NCBI GenBank assembly: GCA_001603005.1
Contig: LVAJ01000026.1
Span: 21,047-85,046 of the forward strand
Direction: 5' to 3'
DNA from: Clostridiales bacterium Firm_04
GTDB lineage: Bacteria; Bacillota; Clostridia; Oscillospirales; Ruminococcaceae
DNA length: 64,000 nucleotides
The position numbers and the translations under genes were made by a program. The notes under the pieces were generated by a model, which was not told the origin of the DNA, ran no database searches, and saw only the letters and a program-made list of their open reading frames with translations. Positions 23,673 through 31,880 of this stretch are shown here, one piece after another (the stretch's first letter is position 1; every line of letters begins with the position of its first letter).

Positions 23673-25721
23673 TTACAATTCTGCGGGAAATTCTGTGATG
23701 ATTCGCGCGATGCGCTGGAGCATCCACGTAATATCGTCCGATGTCACCTGACCATCGCCGTCAACATCCGCATTGATGATACCCTGATCACTCGGGAGTA
23801 CCGCTTTATCCTGATTCACATATCTCGCGACCATCACGGCGTCCGCAACGTCAAACTGACCGTCGCCCGTCATGTCGCCGTACAGCGTCACCTTCGGCTC
23901 TGTATTGGTCGCAGAAGTGGTCGTGGTCGAAGCTGCGGCGGTCGTGGCCGCAGGAGCGGTCGTTGTGGTCTTGACCGCTGCGGTCGTCGTTGCAGCCTTT
24001 GTCGTTGTGGTCACAGCCTTTGTTGTAGTAGTCGCAGGCGCTTTCGTGGTCTTGGGTGCCTTTGTGGTAGCAGGCGCCTTTGTGGTAGCAGGCGCCTTTG
24101 TTGTTGCCGGTGCCTTTGTGGTCACAGGTGCAGTCGTGGTCGTATTGGTCACTGCGGTCGTCGTTGCAAGGGCAGTTGTGGTGGTGTTGGGGGCTTCGGT
24201 TGTGGTCTGCGCGCCGTCCAGTGCGATGAACGGAATGTCGTTCTCCTCTGCATAGGTCTGCGCAGCGGAACCGGTGTAGCCTTTGATTGTCAGCGCAGTG
24301 CTGCCGGAGAAAACACGTCTTCCGATAGTCGTTACAGATTTCGGGATCGTGAGCTCGGTCAGCGCCGTGCAGTTGGAGAATGCCGCATCATCAATCGTTG
24401 TAACACTATCCGGAATCTTCACTTCTTTCAGTGCGGTGCAATCACGAAAGGCAGCATATTCGATCTTTTCAACACTATCCGGAATAATACATTTCGTCAG
24501 TTCATGACAATTTGCAAACATACTGCTCGGAATCTCCTTGATCTCGCTCGGCAGTTTGACATCCTTAATGCCGGAACTGTTAAATATACCTGCACCCAAT
24601 TCCGTTACACTTTCGGGAAATACAACGCGCTCCAAAGAAGAACAATTATAGAACGCAGAAGAACCGACCGAAGTCACCGTGTCCGGAATACTTACACTTT
24701 TCAATGAGGAACAGCCGCTGAAAGATGAACTCGGAATTGTTTCGATGCCGCTGCAAAATTCAACCTGCACCAGCTTATCACAGTTCAAAAACACATAATC
24801 ATCAAAATTCTTCACACTGCCCGGGATTTTGATGTTTTCAAGTCCGCTGTACCGAAATGCGCCCGCTTCGATCGTCGTCACCGTGTCCGGAATGATAATC
24901 GTTTTCAGATTCGGGCATTTCTCAACAATGTAAGTCCCGATCGTCTCAACGCCTTCCGGAATAGTCACCGTTTCCAGACTGGTACACCCGATAAAAAGAT
25001 CCATCGGGATTTTAGAAACTTCAGACAGCGTAACGGTTTTCAAACTGGTGCAACCCGTAAAAACAGCGCGTGAGAACTCATCCAGATGCTTGGGCATCGT
25101 AACAGATTCCAAGGATGTACAGTTTGAAAATGCGCCTTCATATATCTGGGTAACCGAATCCGGAATCGTGATCGTTTTCAAATTCTCACAGCCGGCAAAT
25201 GCATATGTAAAGATTCTTGTCACTTTATCCGGAATTTCGATCTCCGTCAGACCAGTCCAGCCGCTGAACGCACTCATGCTGATCGTCCCCAATTCGGACG
25301 GCAGCTTCACCGTTTTCAGACTGGAACAGCCAACGAAAAGACCGGAAGCAAGCGACGTCAGATTATCCGGCAGCTGAACCTCGGTCAGATTCGGGCAGTA
25401 AGCAAAGGCATAGTCACCCAGCGAATCTCCATTAAAAACAACTTTTCTGATCTCGTTCAGGCTTTCAACCCAAGGAGCATTGAATCTTTCCTCGATCGGT
25501 TCTTTTCCATTTTTGACCTTGAACGAATCCATTCTCCCCGTTCCGGTAATTGTCAGAGTACCTGTACTGTCCAGCGTCCATGTCAGATCTTTGCCGCATG
25601 TTCCGCTCGTCGGAACCGTTTCTTCCGCATAAGTTGCGATGTCTGCCAGCAGGACTGCGGAATAACAGGTCATTGCCAGACAGCCGGCGCTCAGAAGCGC
25701 CAGTTTGCGAAGTGTTTTCAT
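23673..25721 (-). CDS. Large secreted BspA-type LRR protein with dockerin
   Basis: The 682-residue protein starts at MKTLRKLALLSAGCLA (ATG at 25721, AGGGAG upstream); the in-frame extension before it is not coding. The order is signal peptide, an N-terminal strand domain (TWTLDSTGTLTITGTGRMD), about 18 TpLRR units of the type LETVTIPEGVETIGTYIVEK, a long Thr/Ala/Lys linker with repeated TTKAPA units, and a type I dockerin (GDMTGDGQFDVADAVMVARY, then DVDGDGQVTSDDITWMLQRI). It is probably a surface adhesin or glycan/protein-binding component of a cellulosome-like complex. It shares signal peptide, linker style and dockerin with the 22146-23402 product. Confidence 0.9.
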   Translation of the reverse strand: MKTLRKLALLSAGCLAMTCYSAVLLADIATYAEETVPTSGTCGKDLTWTLDSTGTLTITGTGRMDSFKVKNGKEPIEERFNAPWVESLNEIRKVVFNGDSLGDYAFAYCPNLTEVQLPDNLTSLASGLFVGCSSLKTVKLPSELGTISMSAFSGWTGLTEIEIPDKVTRIFTYAFAGCENLKTITIPDSVTQIYEGAFSNCTSLESVTMPKHLDEFSRAVFTGCTSLKTVTLSEVSKIPMDLFIGCTSLETVTIPEGVETIGTYIVEKCPNLKTIIIPDTVTTIEAGAFRYSGLENIKIPGSVKNFDDYVFLNCDKLVQVEFCSGIETIPSSSFSGCSSLKSVSIPDTVTSVGSSAFYNCSSLERVVFPESVTELGAGIFNSSGIKDVKLPSEIKEIPSSMFANCHELTKCIIPDSVEKIEYAAFRDCTALKEVKIPDSVTTIDDAAFSNCTALTELTIPKSVTTIGRRVFSGSTALTIKGYTGSAAQTYAEENDIPFIALDGAQTTTEAPNTTTTALATTTAVTNTTTTAPVTTKAPATTKAPATTKAPATTKAPKTTKAPATTTTKAVTTTTKAATTTAAVKTTTTAPAATTAAASTTTTSATNTEPKVTLYGDMTGDGQFDVADAVMVARYVNQDKAVLPSDQGIINADVDGDGQVTSDDITWMLQRIARIITEFPAEL

Positions 25722-25775
25722 GATTTTTTCTCCCTTTACAGTATGATTTGGGATGGAATGGTTTGGTGTAGCCCT

Positions 25776-25804
25776 ATTATACAGCAAGATAATCGCTTTT
25801 TCAA
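25776..25804 (-). promoter_or_regulatory. Promoter of the large LRR/dockerin gene
   Basis: On the minus strand TTGAAA (25804-25799), a 17-base spacer and TATAAT (25781-25776). Confidence 0.85.
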
Positions 25805-25926
25805 GTACTTTGATCAAAAAATTGAAGCTTTGCACAATATTTGCATTTCTGTTTTGTCAAAACTTGCATTTTATACAAAATCTTTTGAAATGCTGAAATT
25901 ATACTTTCCGGATTCCGCGTCAGCCC

Positions 25927-25955
25927 TTGCAAAATCATCCGGTTTGTGTTATACT
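25927..25955 (+). promoter_or_regulatory. Promoter of the fumarase alpha gene
   Basis: TTGCAA (25927-25932), a 17-base spacer and TATACT (25950-25955), about 40 bases before the start. Confidence 0.85.
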
Positions 25956-25993
25956 GAAATAGAATGATTTTCCGTATCAAAGGAGGAACCCCC

Positions 25994-26836
25994 ATGAGAG
26001 AGATTCAAGCCGCACAGATCACGGAGGCAGTCCGTGCTCTCTGCATTCAGGCAAACAAGGTGCTGCCGGAGGCGCTCGAACAGTGCATCCGCTGCGGCGC
26101 AGATCAGGAGCAGTCGCAGGCAGGCAAGGCGGTCTTCGCAGACCTCTGCGCAAACCTCGATGCCGCGCGCGAGACCAATCTGCCGATCTGTCAGGATACC
26201 GGCATGGCTGTCATCTTCATGCAGATCGGTCAGGATGTCCACATCACCGGCGGCGACCTGCGCGAGGCGGTCAACAAGGGCGTTGCGGCGGGCTATCTCG
26301 ACGGCTATCTCCGCTGTTCCGTGGTCAGCGATCCGCTGGAACGCGTCAATACCAATAACAATACGCCGGCTGTGCTGCATCTCGATATCGTCCCCGGCGA
26401 GGAGATCTGCATCGACGTCTGTCCGAAGGGCTTCGGCAGCGAAAACATGAGTGCAATGCGCATGTTCACGCCTGCCGCTTCGACCGATGATATCATCGGC
26501 TTTGTCACCGATACCATTGCAAAAGCCGGCAGCAATCCCTGCCCGCCGATCATAGTCGGTGTCGGCATCGGCGGCGACTTTGAGCAGTGCGCGCTGCTCG
26601 CGAAAAAAGCGCTCTGCCGCGATGTTTCCGTGCGCAATCCCAAGCCGCTCTATGCAGAGCTGGAAGAAAAAATGCTCGCATCGGTCAACCGCCTCGGCAT
26701 CGGTCCGCAGGGCTTCGGCGGAACCGTCACGGCGCTTGCCGTCAACATCGAACAGAGCGCGACACATATCGCCGGTCTGCCGGTCGCGGTCAATGTCGGC
26801 TGCCATGTCACGCGGCATGCAAGTACTGTGCTGTGA
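25994..26836 (+). CDS. Class I (4Fe-4S) fumarate hydratase, alpha subunit
   Basis: The 280-residue protein is the alpha (TtdA-type) subunit of the two-subunit class I fumarase or L-tartrate dehydratase. Family motifs are LPICQDTGMAVIF with the first cluster cysteine, NTNNNTPAVLH, CPKGFGSENMSAM with the second, and GVGIGGDFEQCALLAKKALC. The start at 25994 has AAAGGAGG upstream. It would interconvert fumarate and malate together with a beta subunit of about 180 residues, normally encoded directly downstream. No beta gene follows here; the next gene is a YbjN-like protein. The beta subunit must be elsewhere or the enzyme is not a fumarase. Confidence 0.9.
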   Translation: MREIQAAQITEAVRALCIQANKVLPEALEQCIRCGADQEQSQAGKAVFADLCANLDAARETNLPICQDTGMAVIFMQIGQDVHITGGDLREAVNKGVAAGYLDGYLRCSVVSDPLERVNTNNNTPAVLHLDIVPGEEICIDVCPKGFGSENMSAMRMFTPAASTDDIIGFVTDTIAKAGSNPCPPIIVGVGIGGDFEQCALLAKKALCRDVSVRNPKPLYAELEEKMLASVNRLGIGPQGFGGTVTALAVNIEQSATHIAGLPVAVNVGCHVTRHASTVL

Positions 26837-26878
26837 TATGCTGCGCATCTCATTTTTGTGCACATAACCGGCCGCGGC

Positions 26879-26907
26879 TTGACAAATTTTGAAAACTATG
26901 GTATAAT
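26879..26907 (+). promoter_or_regulatory. Consensus promoter of the YbjN-like operon
   Basis: TTGACA (26879-26884), a 17-base spacer and TATAAT (26902-26907): a perfect sigma-A match. Confidence 0.93.
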
Positions 26908-26943
26908 ATCACAAGAGACACATATGATAAGGAGGCAATGCTT

Positions 26944-27450
26944 ATGGCTCTCGATCCCGCCCGCATCGAAAATACAAAGAAAAATGCAGAGGTCCTGCTC
27001 GCAATGCTCGACCACCGCAAGCTGAAATATTCCGTTGAGGAACAGACGGAAGCGCGCACGCATATCCGCATCCACTTCACCGGAGAGGACATTCCGATGA
27101 CGCTGCACATCATCCTGCGCGCCGACCGGCAGATCGCTTCGGTGCTCTCCGTCATGCCGTTCTTCATCACAGAGGAACACCGCAATGATGCCGCACTTGC
27201 CGTCACGGCTGCAAACCACGGTCTGATCGACGGCTCCTTCGACCTCAACATGAAAAACGGCGAGATCCGCTTCCGGCTGACCAGCTGCTATATCGACAGC
27301 GTGCTCAGCGAGTCGCTGTTCTCCTATCTGATGTTCGTTTCCGCGGAGACGATCGACCGCTACAATGACCGCTTTATGGCGCTCAATACCGGTGAAATGA
27401 CGCTGGAGCAGTTCCTTGCAGCAGATGCCGCGGACGAATCTGCCAAATGA
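26944..27450 (+). CDS. YbjN-like domain protein
   Basis: The 168-residue protein has the pattern of the YbjN/T3SS-chaperone-like fold: an N-terminal helix, strands (KLKYSVEEQTEARTHIRIHF, MTLHIILRADRQIASVLSVM), a helix AALAVTAANHGLIDGSFDLN, and paired strands GEIRFRLTSCYID. The start at 26944 is chosen because GGAGG lies eight bases upstream; the ATG at 26938 is only two bases from that site. Members of the fold act as chaperones or regulators; the role here is unknown. It begins a three-gene operon. Confidence 0.7.
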   Translation: MALDPARIENTKKNAEVLLAMLDHRKLKYSVEEQTEARTHIRIHFTGEDIPMTLHIILRADRQIASVLSVMPFFITEEHRNDAALAVTAANHGLIDGSFDLNMKNGEIRFRLTSCYIDSVLSESLFSYLMFVSAETIDRYNDRFMALNTGEMTLEQFLAADAADESAK

Positions 27451-27467
27451 CGAAAGGATGATGCGCC

Positions 27468-27833
27468 GTGCGAAAATATCTGACCGAATATCTCAGGGCG
27501 CTGGAAGCAAAGCTTGCGGAGGCGGATGACAGTCTGGACTATGAGGAGCTCGAACGCTCGCATCTCATCATGATCCAGTTCATGCAGCATGAACGGCTTG
27601 TGCATTTTCTGGTGACGATCCTGTTTGCACTCGGCTTTTTCATCACGCTGGCGATCTATCTGCTCGGCGAGCTTATCATGATGCTGCCGCTGCTCATCCT
27701 GATCCTCGGACTGCTGATCCCCTACATTGCGCACTACTATTTTCTCGAAAACTCCGTGCAGAAGATGTACAAGCTGCATGACGAGATCCATGCACGCAGA
27801 CTGAAACAGAAAGACAACAGTTCTGCACACTGA
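27468..27833 (+). CDS. Small two-span membrane protein
   Basis: The 121-residue protein begins with GTG, preceded by AAAGGATG. A charged N-terminal helix of about 45 residues is followed by two spans at about residues 47-68 and 71-92, with only a few residues between them, and a basic C-terminal tail. I do not recognise a family. It lies 17 bases after the YbjN-like gene and 20 before the next, so it is the second cistron. Confidence 0.65.
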   Translation: MRKYLTEYLRALEAKLAEADDSLDYEELERSHLIMIQFMQHERLVHFLVTILFALGFFITLAIYLLGELIMMLPLLILILGLLIPYIAHYYFLENSVQKMYKLHDEIHARRLKQKDNSSAH

Positions 27834-27853
27834 ACACAGAAAGGAAGGTTTTC

Positions 27854-28225
27854 ATGGAGCTTTACCGTCCGCTGAATGCAAATGAATATCACGAGGTCGA
27901 AGCACGCAGCTTCCGTGCATTCCCGCCGCGCGCCGCGGAACAGCCGCTCTTTACGGCACTGCTCTCGGAAGAAGGCGCCTCGCAGATCGCACGGCATATG
28001 CGCATTGCAAAGGAATGCGACAACACGGTCTATGTGGTCAAATTCCTTGTGGACGATGCTTATATCCGGCAGTTTCCGGTTCAGCATATTCAGGAGCGGA
28101 ACCGCAGAGCACTCTGGATCCCTGCGGATGAGGTCGAGATCCTCAATCAGCATCTGATCGGTGATATCTGTGTGCTCGCAAGCTACCGGATCGACCGCGC
28201 TGACGGCGAAGTTTTCTTCGCATAA
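27854..28225 (+). CDS. Unknown soluble protein, resembling annotated ADP-ribosylation/crystallin J1-type small proteins
   Basis: The 123-residue protein starts MELYRPLNANEYHEVEARSF and continues with FPPRAAEQPLFTALL, YVVKFLVDDAYIRQFPVQHI and ALWIPADEVEILNQHLIGDI. This order (RPL at the start, PPR, P-L-F, strand with V-x-F-x-V, then LWIPA-E-L-x-x-x-N) matches my memory of small bacterial proteins labelled ADP-ribosylation/crystallin J1. The biochemical meaning of that label is unclear. GAAAGGAAGG precedes the ATG. It is the last gene before a terminator. Confidence 0.5.
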   Translation: MELYRPLNANEYHEVEARSFRAFPPRAAEQPLFTALLSEEGASQIARHMRIAKECDNTVYVVKFLVDDAYIRQFPVQHIQERNRRALWIPADEVEILNQHLIGDICVLASYRIDRADGEVFFA

Positions 28226-28250
28226 CCATACTATATAATAAGATACAATC

Positions 28251-28285
28251 AAAGCCGGACGGGTACAGACCTGTCCGGCTTTTTG
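28251..28285 (+). terminator. Intrinsic terminator of the YbjN-like operon
   Basis: AAAGCCGGAC pairs with GTCCGGCTTT across a short loop and is followed by T residues. Confidence 0.88.
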
Positions 28286-28299
28286 TGTCCCAAAAATTT

Positions 28300-28645
28300 T
28301 TCCGAAATATGTTTGAAAAAGCTGTGACGCATCCGCGCTGTTTGCTGTCGTAATGAGTGAAGGGCAAAGAACAAAGCCCAATACGATCGTATTCAATATC
28401 ATGAAAAATCAAACTGAAAAAAATTTTTGGAAAAGCTGTGACGCAGCTGCTCCGGATGCTGTCGTAAAGGGTGAAGGGCAAAGAACAGAGCCCAATACGA
28501 TCGTATCAAATATCATGAAAAATCAAACTGAAAAAATTTTTTGGAAAAGCTGTGACGCAGCTGCTCCGGATGCTGTCGTAAAGGGTGAAGGGCAAAGAAC
28601 AGAGCCCAATACGATCGTATCAAATATCATGAAAAACAAACTGAA
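28300..28645 (+). repeat. Three tandem 114-bp repeats in the leader of a secreted-protein gene
   Basis: The landmark GCTGTGACGCA recurs at 28321, 28435 and 28549, giving a period of exactly 114 bases. Copies 2 and 3 are almost identical and copy 1 is more diverged. Each unit contains GGGCAAAGAACAGAGCCC (a possible hairpin), the 12-base palindrome ATACGATCGTAT and an A/T-rich stretch TGAAAAAATTTTTTGG. 114 is divisible by three, which leaves an open frame running into the gene. The frame has no ribosome binding site, whereas the ATG at 28674 does. Confidence 0.9.
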
Positions 28646-28673
28646 AACTGATAACCAGATAAGGAGAATTGCT

Positions 28674-29714
28674 ATGAAAAAGACTGTTATGATGATGATG
28701 ACCGCTGCTGCACTCGCAGCTGTTTCCGCTCCGATGAACGCATCCGCTGCTGAAACTGTCAATGTGACATTCAGCCTCGAAACGATCGACCAGAACACGC
28801 TCGGCGAACGCACCGTAACGGGCAGCGTCGAGGTGAAGGATACCGACAGCGACGGCAAGCTCACGCCGGCAGACGTGATGTATCTTGCGCATGAAAAATA
28901 CTATCCGGGCGGCGCGGCTGCCGGTCTGGATGAGACCTACATCTGGGGCGTTGCCTCCCTTTACACCTGCAATATCACTGATAAAAACGGCACCTGCGTC
29001 TACACATCCAGCGGCCCTGTGAATACCCGCTATACCCTTGAGGACGGCGACAGCATTTCGTGGACTGCACAGTATTTCATGCAGGGCGATTACACCAATA
29101 TTACGCTCAGCGGACTGACCGACAGCGCCAACAGCAAGACCGTCACAAATGCACCGATCAGCGTGCATATTGATGTGAAGCCGCAGCTCAAGCAGAATGT
29201 CGGAAAGAACACCGCAGCGGGCATGAAGATCTTCGTGGATGACACCGACACCGGCGTCGTCACCGATCAGAACGGCAATGCGGCGATCTCCGTGAAGACT
29301 GCCGGCACCCACTATATCAATGTTTACCGCGCAAACAACGAGCTGGCTGTCCGTCAGGAAGTGGTCGTGAATGAGAACGAGTCCGCACCTGCTGCGACGA
29401 CTGCTCCCGCACTGACGACCGCTGCTGCACAGAGCACGACCACGGCACAGAACACCACTTCTGCCCCTGCGGTCACAACGGAGAGCGGCGCACAGACCAC
29501 CGCGGCTGCGCTCACGACCACCGCGCAGAGCAGCGCACAGACCACGACGACCACCGCTGCCGCAACTGCTGCATCGACCACAAAGGCGACGACCACCGCA
29601 GCAAAGTCCGGCAACGTCAAGACCGGCGACAACACCCCGATCGCGGCACTGCTCTTTGCAGGACTGACCGCGGCGGGCGCAGCAATCTTCACCATGAAGC
29701 GCCGCGTCTTCTGA
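28674..29714 (+). CDS. Secreted, probably wall-anchored protein with EF-hand-like segment and Thr-rich tail
   Basis: The 346-residue protein starts at MKKTVMMMMTAAALAAVSAP (AAGGAG seven bases upstream) with a signal peptide cleaved near ASAAE. Residues about 40-75 hold a dockerin-like half (DTDSDGKLTPADVMYLAHEK). A beta-rich domain to about residue 215 follows, then a Thr/Ala/Ser-rich stretch of about 90 residues. The C-terminus is NVKTGD, a hydrophobic span and KRR, the layout of a sortase signal whose first residues differ from LPXTG. The middle domain resembles DUF4430-type folds, which is uncertain. Confidence 0.75.
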   Translation: MKKTVMMMMTAAALAAVSAPMNASAAETVNVTFSLETIDQNTLGERTVTGSVEVKDTDSDGKLTPADVMYLAHEKYYPGGAAAGLDETYIWGVASLYTCNITDKNGTCVYTSSGPVNTRYTLEDGDSISWTAQYFMQGDYTNITLSGLTDSANSKTVTNAPISVHIDVKPQLKQNVGKNTAAGMKIFVDDTDTGVVTDQNGNAAISVKTAGTHYINVYRANNELAVRQEVVVNENESAPAATTAPALTTAAAQSTTTAQNTTSAPAVTTESGAQTTAAALTTTAQSSAQTTTTTAAATAASTTKATTTAAKSGNVKTGDNTPIAALLFAGLTAAGAAIFTMKRRVF

Positions 29715-29745
29715 TACTTGCTTGCTAGGATCCTTCTTATAGATT

Positions 29746-29780
29746 TGCCCGGTATCGCTGCGATATCGGGCACATTTTTT
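29746..29780 (+). terminator. Intrinsic terminator of the secreted-protein gene
   Basis: TGCCCGGTATCG pairs with CGATATCGGGCA (one bulge) and is followed by six T. Confidence 0.85.
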
Positions 29781-29895
29781 GCGGCGGGGAGCCCCCGCTG
29801 GCAATTTCCTCCGGAGTGCGGCAGCGCGGCTCTCCCAGCAGTCGCGGTACACGCCGCTATTCGCGGCTTCTGCGGCGTAACTGCTCCCATGAAGC
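29781..29895 (-). repeat. Interspersed repeat R5 (module 1 only)
   Basis: A reverse-oriented copy of module 1 alone runs from GGGGAGCCCCCGC through CTCCGGAGTGCGGC and TACACGCCGCTATTCGCGGC to GTAACTGCTCCCA. Confidence 0.75.
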
Positions 29896-29925
29896 AAAAC
29901 AACATAATTTTTGTATTCACGCCCA

Positions 29926-29954
29926 TTGCACTTTTTGCGATAATGTGCTATAAT
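29926..29954 (+). promoter_or_regulatory. Promoter of the XRE regulator gene
   Basis: TTGCAC (29926-29931), a 17-base spacer and TATAAT (29949-29954), about 25 bases before the start. Confidence 0.88.
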
Positions 29955-29980
29955 AGAGGAACACGAAAAGGGGTGATCCG

Positions 29981-30697
29981 ATGGACGACTGGAAGCAGAT
30001 CGCCGCAGCCAATCTCGTTCGGCTGCGTAAGGCGCATCAGCTGACACAGGTGCAGCTCGCTGAACAGCTGCATTACTCCGATAAAGCTGTATCCAAATGG
30101 GAGCGCGGAGAATCGCTGCCGGATCTTGCTGTCATGAAGCAGCTCGCCGATTTCTACGGCATCCGCATCGACGACTTCCTCACCGATCCCGATGCAGCGC
30201 CCGCCGAACAACCCGCGCCGGAGCCCGAATGCCCCGCCGCTCCCCTGCCCGAATCTGCGCCCGCTCCCGAATCTGCGCAGGCCGAAGATCCGGTGCAGTC
30301 CGCACAGTCCGTTCGGCAGCGCACCCATAACCGTTTCATCATCACAGGCATGGCTGCTTTGCTCGTCTGGCTCGTCGCGTCCATGATCTTCGTGGTGCTC
30401 GATACCATTCTGCCGGAGCTGAAATACAGCTCGTTCCTGTTTATCTATGCCGCGCCGATCACCGCCGTGGTCGCGCTCGTGTTCAATTCGATCTGGTTCA
30501 ACCGCCGCTGGAACTTCGTCATCATCTCCCTGCTGATCTGGTCCGTGCTCGGCGCGCTGTTCATGACCTTCTATGAATACAGGATCTGGAAGCTGTTCCT
30601 GATCGGCATTCCCGCACAGCTGATCGTTGTGCTCTGGTCGCGGCTGCGTCCGGTCGAGCCGCCTGATACACAGAATCAAAAGCCGCAGGATCTCTGA
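29981..30697 (+). CDS. XRE-family regulator with membrane-spanning C-terminus
   Basis: The 238-residue protein has a Cro/CI-type helix-turn-helix at residues 6-62 (LRKAHQLTQVQLAEQLHYSD, AVSKWERGESLPDLAVMKQL). A Pro/Ala/Glu-rich linker follows at about 70-115, and three or four spans at about 122-225. Such HTH-plus-membrane proteins are common in Firmicutes and are thought to pass a membrane or envelope signal to DNA. The short distance from the -10 box to the start suggests possible autoregulation. It is monocistronic with its own terminator. Confidence 0.88.
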   Translation: MDDWKQIAAANLVRLRKAHQLTQVQLAEQLHYSDKAVSKWERGESLPDLAVMKQLADFYGIRIDDFLTDPDAAPAEQPAPEPECPAAPLPESAPAPESAQAEDPVQSAQSVRQRTHNRFIITGMAALLVWLVASMIFVVLDTILPELKYSSFLFIYAAPITAVVALVFNSIWFNRRWNFVIISLLIWSVLGALFMTFYEYRIWKLFLIGIPAQLIVVLWSRLRPVEPPDTQNQKPQDL

Positions 30698-30722
30698 TTC
30701 CGTTCAGAGCCTGCGGTTTTTT
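30683..30722 (+). terminator. Intrinsic terminator of the XRE regulator gene
   Basis: CCGCAGG and CTCTGA pair with TCAGAG and CCTGCGG, with one interior bulge, followed by six T. Confidence 0.9.
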
Positions 30723-30890
30723 CATGCCGGATGCAAAATCTGCCGCGCAATCGGCATGCAGATCCCGGAGAATTTTCAAATGCATAATTATGACGCAGAT
30801 GCGTCGTTTTATATACCATCTCTACTAATAGTGGAGTCCGATTCTACCGCAAAATCTATCGGCAGTTTCCGGAAAATCCCAAAAAGTCCG

Positions 30891-30918
30891 TGACAAATCG
30901 TCCGAAATGCGGTACAAT
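30891..30918 (+). promoter_or_regulatory. Probable promoter of the DegV gene
   Basis: GTGACA (30891-30896), a 16-base spacer and TACAAT (30913-30918), about 26 bases before the start. Confidence 0.6.
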
Positions 30919-30943
30919 AGTATGCGAAAGGAGCTGACATATC

Positions 30944-31825
30944 ATGAAAACAAATGAAAGCTATGTACTCATCACCGACAGCGGCGCCGACCTCTCCGAG
31001 CAGATGCTTCACGGCATGGGCGTGCCCGAGATCCCGCTCAACGTCTTTATGAAGGACAACCCCGCTCTGCCCTGTACGCTCCGCGGCGAAGCGTTCTACA
31101 ACGCGCTGCGCGAGGGGCAGGTCGCCTGTACCTCTGCGGCAAATCTCTCGCTGTTCCGCGAGACCTTCGGCAAGGTGCTCGAATCCGGCAGGGATGTGCT
31201 CTATATCTCGTTCTCGTCGCCGCTCAGCTGCATGTGTGCGACTGCGCGCATCGCGGCGGATGAGCTGCAATCGGAATATCCCACGCGCCGCATCGTCATC
31301 ATCGACTCGCTCTGCGCAAGCCTCGGACAGGGGCTCCTCGTCTATCACTGCGCCGAGCAGAAGGAGCGCGGCATGTCACTGGACGAGCTCGCTGCATATG
31401 CTGAAGCAACACGCCTGAAGATCATGCACTGGTTCACGGTCGATGACCTGCTGTTCCTCAAACGCGGCGGCAGAGTCGGCGCAATGTCCGCATTTGCCGG
31501 CGCATTGCTCGGTATCAAGCCTGTGCTGCATGTCAGCGATGAGGGCAAGCTCGTCGCAAAGCAGAAGCTCCGCGGCAGAAAGCATGCCGTGCTGGAGCTT
31601 GGCAGACACTATGCTGCCGAATGCACCGATTTTGCATCGACTGTTTTTGTGGCGCATGCGGATGCACCGGACGCTGCGGAAATGCTGAAAGAAGCGCTGA
31701 TCCGCGATTACGGTGCAAAGACCGTCATCATCGGCGAGATCGGTCCGGTGATCGGTGCGCATGCCGGACCTGGCACCGTGGCGCTGTTTTATCTTGGATC
31801 ATCGCGCGAGGGTACGCCTGCATAA
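30944..31825 (+). CDS. DegV family fatty-acid-binding protein
   Basis: The 293-residue protein has the two-domain DegV layout: VLITDSGADLSEQM at the N-terminus, the TSAANLSLFRETF segment (TSQPS in most members), ISFSSPLSCMCATARIA, and the C-terminal VDDLLFLKRGGRVGAMSAFA with GIKPVLHVSDEGKLV and HAGPGTVALFYLG. FakB proteins of this family bind acyl chains and hand them to the kinase FakA for phospholipid synthesis. No fakA is nearby. AAAGGAG precedes the start. Confidence 0.92.
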   Translation: MKTNESYVLITDSGADLSEQMLHGMGVPEIPLNVFMKDNPALPCTLRGEAFYNALREGQVACTSAANLSLFRETFGKVLESGRDVLYISFSSPLSCMCATARIAADELQSEYPTRRIVIIDSLCASLGQGLLVYHCAEQKERGMSLDELAAYAEATRLKIMHWFTVDDLLFLKRGGRVGAMSAFAGALLGIKPVLHVSDEGKLVAKQKLRGRKHAVLELGRHYAAECTDFASTVFVAHADAPDAAEMLKEALIRDYGAKTVIIGEIGPVIGAHAGPGTVALFYLGSSREGTPA

Positions 31826-31880
31826 GCAATATACACATCGCAGCACAGCCCCGTGATCCCGCGCGGGAAAGGGGCGAAGA

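Noticed and set aside
28300..28645. CRISPR array
   Set aside because: The 114-base units are repeated throughout with no short repeat and unique spacer pattern, and no cas genes are near.
28353..28673. N-terminal extension of the secreted protein through the 114-bp repeats
   Set aside because: It would put a signal peptide in the middle of the protein, and only the ATG at 28674 has a ribosome binding site.
30770..30840. Possible riboswitch or small RNA upstream of the DegV gene
   Set aside because: Only short imperfect hairpins are visible and no known class matches.
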